A DNA stretch of 64,000 nucleotides from Nymphaea colorata (Eukaryota > Streptophyta > Magnoliopsida > Nymphaeales > Nymphaeaceae). The notes under the pieces are model-generated. The model worked only from the letters and a program-made list of their open reading frames with translations. It was not told the origin of the DNA and did not search any database. The DNA lies in NCBI RefSeq assembly GCF_008831285.2, contig NC_045141.1, forward strand, positions 18,968,848 through 19,032,847, written 5' to 3'. A program made the translations under genes and the position numbers. This document shows, one piece after another, positions 44,815 to 54,726 of the stretch; position 1 is the stretch's first letter, and each line of letters opens with the position of its first letter.

Positions 44815-45190
44815 GGTAAACACCAGCCGAGTCGAGCATGAGTTCAGTTAGTTTCAGCTCAACTCGACTAGTGAAACCTCAACCTCGACCCGGCTCAAAC
44901 TCAAGAATAGCTCGATGAAAGCAGCGCGAGCTCCACTCGACAGTTTACGTGTTGAGCTCGAGCTCGATTAAGGCTCGACAAACTCGCAACTCGTTTGAAT
45001 ATATTGACTTGATTAAGGCTCGAGCTCGACTCGGCAGTTACGTGTTGAACACGAATTCAACTCGATTATTTGAACGAGTCGACTCATGAACTCGAACTCC
45101 ACTCGTTAAACAAATGACTCAACTCAAACTTGTTCCCGAGCTGAGCTTTAAAGAATCCAGCTCTAGTAGCTCGACTCATTGTTCACCAAT
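44815..45190. repeat. CTCGA/GAGCTCGAG-rich degenerate repeat block
   Basis: Dozens of overlapping CTCGA, ACTCG, GAGCTCGAG and TCGAC words occur in about 375 bp, with near-palindromic spacing and no open frame. Such blocks are familiar non-coding repeats in plant genomes. A similar mix of CTCGA and GGCTCGAG words appears at 46900-47060. Confidence 0.6.
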
Positions 45191-46332
45191 ACCTCTGATG
45201 TAATATACATTTAAACTACGACGTTCCTTTTGTTGAGCTCAAGAAAATGCAAACGCAATTTGGAAACTTAAATAGTCTATCATTTCGAAATGCGTCTTCT
45301 TTCAATTGTGGATTTTTCTTTTATTTATATATATATGTGGAATGTATTGGCCTTGGTTGGGTTTTCACTTAGGGCACTTGATTACCTCTCACCTTGAGAT
45401 TTTAAATTCTATGATTTCATATCCTTGTCCGTTGGTTGAAAGGTGCATCGAGCACACCATGATTTATATAATTCTAGACAAGTCACGCACCCCTTTTACT
45501 CACCATGAGATCGATGGAACTAAGGAATGCTATGTGGACTAAAAATTATTAAAAAACTTAAATATATGGTTTTCAGATATAGTATGCTAAAATTATGATT
45601 TTAAGGTGCACTCACATTAGAGTAAACCATCTGATCTAAGCTCCACGGCAATTATATAGATGAAACAAAGGCCATCCATCCATCCATAGCTAGCAATTTA
45701 AATTTCTCCTGGTGAGTGCATCGCTCCTCGCTCAGGTTCCAAAACAGCTTTAAACCTTAAAGGTGGTATGAGCGAGAGAGAGGTTTCGGCCTCTTCAGGG
45801 TATCTCTCTCTCTCAAATGCAAAGCGGCCATGCTGAAACTGCGACGACAAGACGGGCACTATCATAATGGATTGTTCCTGTGTTTTCCACTACTGATATA
45901 TTGACTGATCCACTTGAGAGGGGCAGGAGAAAGGCATAAAGCAGGTGTATCTCATCTTCGAGCGTGTAAGCATCTCTTTGTTCTGCCAATTGATCATCTG
46001 AGCCTTCAATGAATGATTCTTGTCCAACTGCTTTTTCCAATATGGTCATGAAACAGATTCGGGTGGACAGACTCTCCAATATATGCACGTACTATTTTAC
46101 ACTTGTTATTTCAATTGCAAACAGGTTACCATGGTTCATGTGTCATGCAAATTTGGGAAAAAAAGGAAATCATATTTAACAGTATTTATTTTCAAATTAT
46201 AACATCTTGTCCCAGTACATGTTGTATTTGGGCGTTTGTACTTTTCAATTCAATTAAAATTTAACTTGTGTATAGTTCCATCTAATTCTGAATTAGACTC
46301 CAAAACTAATTAGTCAATGTTTGAGTAGTTGA

Positions 46333-46500
46333 TGTGTAACACTTTATTATGAGCAGTATAGTCCTAAATTGTAGATTATGATAGATCTTTAAAGACTTAT
46401 AAAAAAAGTTGTTAACTGATTGTTGTCCATTTTTAGAGTTAAACTGAAATTACTGAGGGCAAGTTGTGATCATTTGGATTTTCCAGCAAAGGTAAATTAA
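46333..46500. repeat. Copy of the dispersed GTAACACT repeat family
   Basis: Begins GTAACACTTTATTATG and continues with ATCTTTAAAGACTTATAAA and TTGTCCATTTTTAGAGTTAAA, matching the layout at 13707-14100 and 29102-29235. Confidence 0.4.
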
Positions 46501-48096
46501 TGGCAGATTGGTATTGTCATCCATACAGAGACTAGTAATGGTCTCTTTTTACTCGTCAATCCAAGTAAAACATTGGAAAAAGAAATTTTTGACAATATCC
46601 AACGCCCAAGACATGCATACATTAAAATATAAATGTCCCCAAGTTTGTTGCGCTTTCATAAGCGTAAAATAAAATGCCAAAAAATTCCACAGAATTTTCC
46701 ATCTATTGATTAACTTAAATGACGTCCAAATTTCCCAGGACCATCCATTGGGTGCCAGCAGCAAAGCTACATATAGGCTTGTGCGGGCAGTTGACCACAC
46801 CAGCTCAAAAATTTTGAGTTTAGATGACTTACAATTATTTGCTCTTTGCATATATGCCTCTTAAAAAACACTACAACAAAATAGGTCAGGTCAGCAGTGG
46901 TTTAGTTGACTCGACGAGGCTCAGTTCGAACTGGTATATTATTTAATATTAATTTTTATTATTAAAAATATAATTTTATATTAAAAATTTTTATTTTATA
47001 TTAAAAAAATATTTTTTATTTTAATTTGGCCGGACCCCGAGGCTCGAGTTTCATGGTCTTGGGTGAGCCGGATGCCCAGGTGACGCACAACAAGTGAAAT
47101 GAGATTTTCTAAAACAGTGGTTATTAATCAAAATTTTCTAGCTCAGCCATTGGTCTTTATCAATGAAAAATCAAACTTGATTTCTCGTCCATTTGGTTTA
47201 TTTGAAGGTAACCAGTTTGGAGCATAGGCATATCTCTATTGGCCGTTGGAATTTAGAGTTGAAATTCACTCTCTTGAACAATCTTGGGTCTTATGTTCGC
47301 TATTTGCTATGAAAAGTTTTAGTGTTGTCTCCCATTTTTGTTGGTTAAATATTTTAAAGGGGTTTGGTTATTGTTCTTGATCGTGATGACACCAAGAGTG
47401 AGACATCCAGTTCACTCACTCAGGAACAAGAAGAACAAATGTGGTCTCGAATGCAACTGTTCTCCTGTGTCTAGAGTCTATACAGTCATTTGCAATGGAT
47501 GCTTCACTTTTCCTTCCACTGTTCTCTTAACCGGATGTAGAATGAGCACGACGCGATTCGCTGGGCGTGGGAATGCACTAGGCGCAAAACATGTGCATCC
47601 CTTTGTGTCTTGTATTTCTATGGCGGTTGACGCATGGAATATGCATGTAAAGTGAATTGAATACGGTTCAAGAGGGTGAGACTCAACTGGTGTAGAACGG
47701 TTTGGATGATACTTCCTCTAACTTATTTTAGTAAAACTTAATTTTATGAAAACTAATTTTTTTTATGAGTTTTGAAAACTCGATTCGTTTATTTGGAGAC
47801 ACAAGACCGGAGGGAGAAAATTATGATCAAGGCATTAATTATAGAATTTTAAATTTTTAAGAGGTACTAATATGTAAATGAGAAATTTTTAATTATGAAA
47901 TATCAATATAAAAATAATGATTTTTTTTTAAAAAAAACAAAGTTTTGTATGTCGCTTTGTGTATATACCGAGTGTACAATAAATGTGAACCTTACTACCA
48001 ATATGCATATTTACTTTCATGCCCACCCTTAACGTCTCTCATTATTTCATACTCTTGTGTTGAGATAATGATAGGAAGTGGTATAAAATAATGATT

Positions 48097-48400
48097 GAGG
48101 TATGAGATAATATATAAGATAACAAAAAAGATATGAGATAATGACAAATGTATAAGATAAACCTAAATAGAAGTATGAAATAATGTGTATGAGATAACGA
48201 AAGAAATATAAGATAACGACAAATATATGAAATAAAGTTAAACAAAAGTACAAAATAGTGTATGAGATAACAAAAGGGGTATAAAATAATGATAGACATA
48301 TAAGATAATGCTAAACATAGATACAAAATAATGTATATGAGATAACAAAAGAGATGCGATAATCGCAAATATATGAAATAACGTTATTAACATGATAAAG
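48097..48400. repeat. TGAGATAA sub-repeat array, left arm
   Basis: Units of about 72-91 bp start at TATGAGATAA near 48098, 48189, 48261 and 48337. Each contains further ATAAGATAA, ATGAAATAA and ACAAAATA variants roughly every 16-24 bp. The minus-strand frames read off it are repetitive and not real proteins. Confidence 0.75.
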
Positions 48401-50636
48401 AACAAATGAAAACACTTTTTTACTGTTGAGAGGGATATATTAGTCATAACAATATGCATATAAGAACTTACAAATTTATTTTTATCGAACCTCAAAATCT
48501 TTTTTTTTTGCAATTTTTTTTATGTCCATACAAAAACTTTTTTTTTTTTTGTGTTAATCATATGTTTTTTTTGTCACTATTAAAACAATGCATGTAATCA
48601 GCTTTGATTTTTTTGAGGGGTTTGTATGGGCAATTGGCCATGGTGCCCACACCTGCCTCCGCCCTGCCTAACCTTTTATAATTAATCGGAAGTGGGTCTG
48701 ATTTTTCATTCTCTATCATTAAACCAATAACTTCGGTAATAATTTATTCAATTATATTCGGCACGCATCAACAAAATGTTTACTTGTGTCTAAAGAAAAT
48801 GCCAATAAAAGTTTCGCTGATGTTGACCTTCGTCAGGGGCAGAGGGGGGGGGTGCCTAGGCCATGGCCCCACCCCAACCAAATGAAAAAAAAAAACTGTA
48901 GTGTAAAAATTGATTTTTTTTTTTTTTTACCTCCACATATTTTTGAATGTGAGTTCAGTTTGGCCTTACTCAAATTCAACCCACAAAACCCAACCCCCAT
49001 TTGGCTTGCTCCTGAAAAAAATCCTAACTCCTGACGTCGATAATATATTTACTTTTTGTGGTGTTGAACTTTTTTAAGCCTAGTTTAATGGCACGTAAAC
49101 CACTCTAAGACTTAGTTTTAAGCGAAAAATCAGGTTTTGCCTTCAAAATCTGAAGTTGGGTGTCATCCAATGACCTTGGCTTTTACTAACCATGGGCTCA
49201 ATTATTTCCTTCACACCTTCTTGAAGCTGATTATAAGTAGAGGTGGGTGCCTAAAAAACAAATGAAACCTTCTTATAAAACAAAAAAACATACATAGTTG
49301 GCAATGTAAGAGTGTTTCCTTGTGTATGTGGAAAAGCAAGAAAAAAAAAATGTAAAGTGGGCATTGCCCACACCAGCCGCTCTGCCAGTTGTTTGCTGGG
49401 TGTACGTCTTCCGACCTCATGTCTGCCATGGGCTTGCCAACTTTGATCTTTTTGGGTGTTACTTACGGTCCTGTGCAGGTTATGTACGTCATACTGGTGC
49501 ACAAAATTCATGAAAATATTTCTAAGTAGTAAAAAAAAAACTTTTCATAAAAGTAAAAAAAAAAGTTAAAACAACTAAAAAAGATATTTATTTTTAAATA
49601 ATTTTCAAATAAACTTTACTTCTAACCTTTTCATTTTTAGTGTATATTTGTTGCATGCGCCAAGCAGCACACACAACTCATTCTCGTGTGCTATACGATG
49701 GAATGGAAAATGGATGCACCTAGGCCTGGGTGTCGGGCCGGGCCGCCACTGGGCCGAGGAATTTGGTTATCGGGCCGAACTTGAGTGAGCCTAGCCCAGC
49801 CCGGCCCGATACCCACCCCTAGCACCCCTTTGAAGTTGGACTTGGTATGTGCCACGGTTGTTCTCTTTCTCCTTTGCCATTCAACTCTGCAGCAGAGTGT
49901 GATTTGGAAATAAGTTCTCTTGCCATTTGGTCAAACACATGGATGACTTGATCATGTCTTTTTGTGAGGCCGATGGCCACAATATTTCATTTGCTGTTAT
50001 ATATATAAAATTTTGTGCAATTGTCTTTCCTAACTCAACTTATAAATGTCAACAATATCTTGGTTGTCAACTGCAAAGATAGTTTTGGCATTTCCATGAT
50101 AAAATAATGACAAAAGAGAAAAAGCTAGATGTCACATTTAATAAGTCTAGAACCTCAAATAGATTAGCAATTACACTTTTGCTTTTTGACCCATATGAAG
50201 ATATAACTTGTTGAAAATGAGCAAATAGTTTTCTCACACTAACCCTCATGTAGCTCCGCTCAACACCCAGTTGCCTAAGTGGTACGTCGGTAAGAGGGTT
50301 TGACCAAATGGTGGTCGGCCACATGAAAGTCTATGCAACCACATAAACTCCAAAGATCTGGTTTGACTAGAAAAGAGGGCATCACAAGCCATAACTCTAA
50401 TGACAAGCTGGTTGTATAGTATGTCCTCCTCAATTTTCATGCGCCATCTTAATAATGACAAAAATGTTCACAATTAATACAATTTTTTTTTTGTAAGGAC
50501 AAAAAAAATGCAAAAAAAAGACTTGAAGATTCTATAAAGGTAAAACTTGTCAATCCGTATATGCACACATTTATGACCAATATACCTCTTTAAGCGGTAA
50601 AAAAAACATATTCGTCTTTTTTGTTTTGCTCATAAC

Positions 50637-50905
50637 GTTATCTCATTATGTCATAAATTATTTTATTATCTCATAAACATGATCTTATACTTATGTTTAG
50701 TATTATTTCATACATTTATTATCTCATTATTTTATAATTTTTTTGTTATCTTGTACACATTATCCCATACTTATATTTAGTGTTATCTTATACATCTGTT
50801 ATTATCTCACACCTATTCGTTATCTCATACTTATGTGTTATCTTATGCTTATTTATTATCTCATACTTATTTATTATGTCACATACTTGTTATCCTATGA
50901 ACATG
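50637..50905. repeat. TTATCTCA sub-repeat array, right arm
   Basis: This is the reverse complement in character of the left-arm array: TTATCTCATA, TTATCTTATA and TTATTTCATA words recur every 15-30 bp. Confidence 0.75.
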
Positions 50906-51012
50906 CATATGCAATATTTGAACATAAAAAATAAGCATATATTTTGGTAATATTCTCTACATCTAGCGTGCGTTTGTTATATACACGGGGTAGTATACAA
51001 ACTCGGTCCCAC

Positions 51013-52130
51013 ATTTTTTTGAGAGTTTTATTTAACATAACTGTTTAATTATATTTAAAAAGTGCAATTTATGATAATTTAAAATTAATTATATTTAATT
51101 AAGAGCATTCTTAATGGAGAAAAAGGAGGATGGCATATGTAACCATCTAATTGATCGGTAAAAAGTTGTAACGAAGCAAAGATTATAGCTGGCGCCGCGA
51201 AAAGATATGAAACAATTATGACTATGTATTCAAAGATTAAAACAGTTTGCTCGAGCAAGTTAGGAACATATAAATGAACAAAAACTGAAACAAGTTAGGA
51301 ACATATAAATGAACAAAAACTGAAACAAGTGTCTTAACGCAATAAAACTTCCATCGTTTACTTTATAATACCAATTTGTAGTGAATGTTATTAAGCTATA
51401 AACAACTAATGGTTCTCATGTGATGGCATTTTTCATCGATTCGTCCAAATAATGCCGTTAATAAACTATCCTGTTTGAACTCAAGCGCAACCAAATCTGC
51501 CACAAATGAGATCCGACCCAATCAAATTCAGGTCCAACTTGGAGCTCGGGTCTGGTTTTCTCAAACCAGATCCAAGTCCAACTAGTTAAGATCCAGCATT
51601 CTCAGACTTGAGGCACAAAAATGTAGCAGGTTCGAAGCGACGAGGAAAAACGGATCCAGGTTTGAGTTAACGGCACCATAAACGCTTCAGGTGAAAGATC
51701 CTCCACGTTGGCTGGACTCAAACAAATGCATGTATTTTTCAGAATTTATTTATTATCGACAAAAAGAGCTAGAGCGTAAACTAGTCCGATTGGTCTCTGG
51801 AAGTTGGTTATATGCACTGCATGATATATAGAATATAATTATGCATGAAGGGTATAGCCAGAAATTTTTCATTCATGAGCGAAGTGCGAAGTTGAATTAA
51901 AATTTATAAATTTTGACTAGGGAAGAAATATTATTTTTAATTTTTTTTATATAAAACAAATGATTTTTTTTTTTAAATTAAAGTAGGGCCAAAGCTCATA
52001 AACGATTACCCTTGCTTCGCATCTAACAAACACCAGATATGTAACAATGGTATGCACGCAATCACTCTCAATCCAAATAACCATTGTTGAGCCACGTAGA
52101 AAAACTCTTGGCCATAGAAACAATATGTGT
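51013..52130. other. Intergenic region upstream of the UGT gene
   Basis: AT-rich and without a gene. It includes the 35-bp tandem duplication and, at about 51470-51680, a degenerate GGTCCAACT / GACCCAATC / CCAGATCC-rich stretch resembling the one near 12190-12350. Confidence 0.5.
51256..51330. repeat. Two-copy tandem duplication, 35 bp
   Basis: CAAGTTAGGAACATATAAAT with AAAACTGAAA occurs at 51256-51290 and again identically at 51291-51325, followed by CAAGT of a third unit. Confidence 0.92.
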
Positions 52131-52134
52131 ACCA

Positions 52135-52142
52135 TATATAAA
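52135..52142 (+). promoter_or_regulatory. Candidate TATA box of the UGT gene (upstream)
   Basis: TATATAAA, 114 bp before the ATG, would give a leader of about 80-90 nt, a usual length. Confidence 0.4.
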
Positions 52143-52206
52143 AGAAGACGTGCACATTCTTCATGAATTTGGGGGCCATGAGAGGCCGAGTCTTACGAAA
52201 GGAATC

Positions 52207-52214
52207 TATATAAA
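52207..52214 (+). promoter_or_regulatory. Candidate TATA box of the UGT gene (proximal)
   Basis: A second TATATAAA lies 42 bp before the ATG. Use of it would leave a leader of only about 10-20 nt, so the upstream box is a serious competitor. Confidence 0.3.
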
Positions 52215-52255
52215 GCAAGTAAAGCAGCTCCATTGCCCACCAGAGCTCAAGAAAA

Positions 52256-53752
52256 ATGACTCACATTCTCTTGGTCTCCTTCCCAGCCCAAGGTCACATC
52301 AACCCAACCCTTCAGCTCGCCAAGCTCTTAGCTCGGCGCGGCGTTCGTGCCACCTTTGTCACCGCTACTCATGCCCATTTAGCCATCTCAACCGCCGGTA
52401 TAGCTGCCAACAACAGCAGCAACAATGACAACATGAATGTACATTTTGCTCCAATCTCCGATGGTTTTGAGCCGGCAACAGTCGACATTTTCAAGCCAGA
52501 CTATCCTCAACACCTCCAAGAACATGGCTCCCGCTCTCTTGCCGACCTTCTCCTTGCCCTTGCTGCCGCCGGCCAACCCGTCGACTGCGTAGTCTACAAC
52601 TTTCTTCTTCCTTGGGTTGCTGATGTTGCTTCGGAGCTCGGCATCCCTTCTGCACTTCTCTGGATCCAACCAGTCACCCTCCTTGCCATCTACTACCACT
52701 TCTTGCACCAGTCCCCACATCTCTTCCTTGATCTTTATAAGGAAATCAAGGTCCCAGGACTGCCACTGTCCCTGAATTCCGATTCCCTGCCATCTTTCCT
52801 CTTTCCCGACAATCCCTTCATCCTTTCATTGCCTCTTCTAAATCACATGTTTCAAGGGATCAAAGAGTCTAAATCTAGGTGGGTTCTTGTCAATTCTTTT
52901 GAATCACTTGAAGCGGAGACTCTGTCTTCCCTGAAAGACCTCCACATCCTTCCCATCACCGTAGGCCCGTTGGTTCCAGCAGCCTACGTGAGCAAAAAAG
53001 ATCATAAGGATTCTAGCTTTGGTGGCGACTTAGTAAGCGAAAAACGAAAAGATGATGGAGGTACAGTCATAGTCGATTGGCTAAACACTAAACCGCCTGC
53101 TTCAGTAGTATATGTTTCATTTGGTAGCATGGCGACGCTGACAGAGGCTCAGATTGATGAGATTGCCTATGGACTGATAGAGTCGGGGCACTACTTCATA
53201 TGGGTGGTGCGACCACCAAAGGACTATGGTGGTTTTCCTAGTAGTTTCCGTGATATGTTTATGGACAGAGGGATGGTAGTGAAGTGGTGCAGCCAGGTCG
53301 AAGTTCTGGCTCATCCCTCCGTTGGCTGCTTTGTTACTCATGCCGGGTGGAATTCGACGTTGGAAGGCTTGGTCTGTGGAAAGCCAATGGTGTGTGTGCC
53401 CCAGTGGAGTGACCAGCCGACGAACTCCGAGTGGATTTCGCATGTATGGCGGACCGGCATCCGCGCGCAGAAGAGTGAAACAGGAGTTTTGGGGAGAGAA
53501 GAGTTGAAAAGGTGCTTGAAGATGGTGATGGAAGGGGAAAGCGGAGAGGAGATGAGGAAGAATGCCATGGCCTGGAGGGAGGAGTCTAGAGCTGCAGCAG
53601 ATGAAGGTGGTTCCTCCGATCGTAACATCCAAGATTTCATCTGTAGCATCCAATCATCGCACAAGGAAGGAGAAGAAGAAGAAGAAGAAGAAGAAGAAGC
53701 AGCCTTCCAACCTCTTCCATCTCTTGCACTACAATCCCCAATATCGACATAG
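52256..53752 (+). CDS. Family-1 UDP-glycosyltransferase, UGT75 (group L)-like, 498 aa, intronless
   Basis: A single open frame. Plant family-1 UGTs move a sugar, usually glucose from UDP-glucose, onto hormones, flavonoids or other small molecules in the cytosol. The N-terminus VSFPAQGHINPTLQLAK carries the catalytic-type His14. The PSPG sugar-donor box spans residues 344-387, starting WCSQVEVLAHPSVGC, with HAGWNST inside and ending in Gln387, which favours UDP-glucose. VGPLVPAAYVSKKD and SSFGGDL are typical of UGT75 members (anthocyanin 5-O-, auxin and crocetin glucosyltransferases), so substrate cannot be assigned. The residue at the usual catalytic Asp position appears to be Asn115 (CVVYNFLLPW). 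After the normal end (SSDRNIQDFI) the protein gains about 30 residues including nine Glu from a (GAA)9 tract. The ATG is preceded by GAAAA and is the family start. Confidence 0.95.
   Translation: MTHILLVSFPAQGHINPTLQLAKLLARRGVRATFVTATHAHLAISTAGIAANNSSNNDNMNVHFAPISDGFEPATVDIFKPDYPQHLQEHGSRSLADLLLALAAAGQPVDCVVYNFLLPWVADVASELGIPSALLWIQPVTLLAIYYHFLHQSPHLFLDLYKEIKVPGLPLSLNSDSLPSFLFPDNPFILSLPLLNHMFQGIKESKSRWVLVNSFESLEAETLSSLKDLHILPITVGPLVPAAYVSKKDHKDSSFGGDLVSEKRKDDGGTVIVDWLNTKPPASVVYVSFGSMATLTEAQIDEIAYGLIESGHYFIWVVRPPKDYGGFPSSFRDMFMDRGMVVKWCSQVEVLAHPSVGCFVTHAGWNSTLEGLVCGKPMVCVPQWSDQPTNSEWISHVWRTGIRAQKSETGVLGREELKRCLKMVMEGESGEEMRKNAMAWREESRAAADEGGSSDRNIQDFICSIQSSHKEGEEEEEEEEEAAFQPLPSLALQSPIST
53672..53698 (+). 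repeat. (GAA)9 trinucleotide repeat inside the UGT coding sequence
   Basis: Nine perfect GAA codons encode a poly-Glu stretch near the C-terminus. As a trinucleotide tract, it can change length without breaking the frame. Confidence 0.95.
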
Positions 53753-54660
53753 AGCTTTGAGCTACTTATATTAAGTATCGTCCTGGATCCATGCCAGATG
53801 ATTTCTGATAACCGTGTGTGGAAACTCATGTATTTTTCTTTGATCTTTTTTGAGAAAATTTTCATTTTTTATTGATTATATATAATAGAAGAGTGTTCAT
53901 TTGGTATTCGTAAAAACTCGTTCATGATGAGAAACTCCCAAAAGTTTATAATGCTTCACGAGAGAGCTAACTTGTGACAAGGTACTTGTCTATACGTACG
54001 TGTGTGTATTCTTAAGGAACCGAACCAGATTATTGTTTGTTGGCGATTCGATGAGGGATCTAAACTGTTTCTTCCACCTCTCATCCATAGCTGCTTGAAG
54101 ACATGGGAAGTGAGTGATAATGAGGGATCTAGTCTGGAAAAGGCTTGCTTACATCCATAATGATAATGATGGATGCACCTATTTTTTCTAAAAAATGCAA
54201 CAACTTAAACCATATGATAGGGCTTTAGCTTATATCTTACCTAAGGAAAGAAAATTTTCGCCTCTTATGATAATTTTAGGAGATGTTCATCAACTTCCAT
54301 GAAAAGGCAACCATAGAACTTGAATCGTGGTTGTCTGTATCAAAGAAACGGAGACTCTTTTAGGGCGGCATTCTTTTTGTAGTGGTTTTGACTCCTCGTA
54401 AAATAAAGTACAGACTTCCGAATACTAGGCACTGCAAAGGCTACCTAACTTTTGGACAAACGCCATTAATTCTCTTGTCCTTCTTGCCATTAATTTATGT
54501 GCACTTCTTAGAGAAGGTAAATGAGCCTCCACACTGGACTCGTGATTCATTGAGAACCACATACATGGCGGTCGCCTTGATCTTGTTCTTGTGGAAGCCA
54601 CGTCTCTATGGCCTCAATCTCTCTTTCTTCATGTATCTGGCAATATTGAATTGCCTCTTT

Positions 54661-54726
54661 CTGTGTGGAAGATGAGACTTAGACAAAAAGAAACTGTGTG
54701 GAAGACGAGACTTGGACAAAAAGAAA
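54661..54726 (+). repeat. Two-copy tandem duplication, 33 bp
   Basis: CTGTGTGGAAGATGAGACTT plus AGACAAAAAGAAA recurs at 54694 with two or three substitutions. The unit is a multiple of three, and the surrounding frame (54591-54812) reads VWKMRLRQKET then VWKTRLGQKEM. I do not consider that frame proven coding. Confidence 0.85.

Larger units (their letters stand above)
43430..47930. other. Intergenic region, no gene recognised
   Basis: It starts with a GC- and GA-rich patch (about 43430-43750) that is probably the helicase promoter, then a 23-base A run (43969-43990), a CTCGA-rich degenerate block (44815-45190), a copy of the dispersed repeat (46333-46500) and a short ACTCGA/GGCTCGAG stretch flanked by A+T-only sequence (46870-47060). 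No frame shows a known family, including those at 43652-44038 and 47338-47655. Confidence 0.5.
47940..51012. mobile_element. Foldback / long terminal-inverted-repeat element, about 3.07 kb, non-autonomous
   Basis: The left arm (about 47940-48565) and right arm (about 50470-51012) are imperfect reverse complements over most of their length. From the outside in, the arms share GTTTTGTAT, GTGTATATA, the motif TTACCAATATGC (TTACCAAAATAT on the other arm), a long array of TGAGATAA / TTATCTCA sub-repeats, AACGTTAT, then GGTATATTGGTCAT (GGATATATTAGTCAT), TCTT plus T-runs and TGCA. The interior of about 1.9 kb has no transposase-like frame. Foldback elements and long-TIR Mutator-like elements look like this. 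Target-site duplication and exact ends could not be fixed by eye. Confidence 0.65.

Noticed and set aside
47338-47655. 105-codon plus-strand frame
   Set aside because: Cys-rich but with no recognisable pattern of metal-binding or family motifs, and isolated among repeats.
48042-48513. Minus-strand hydrophobic frames (up to 108 codons) resembling repeated membrane segments
   Set aside because: They are translations of the TGAGATAA sub-repeat array of the foldback element; hydrophobicity follows from TTATCT-type codons.
53117-53865. Two long minus-strand frames (178 and 175 codons) opposite the UGT gene
   Set aside because: They are antisense shadows of a strongly conserved sense gene and have no signature of their own.
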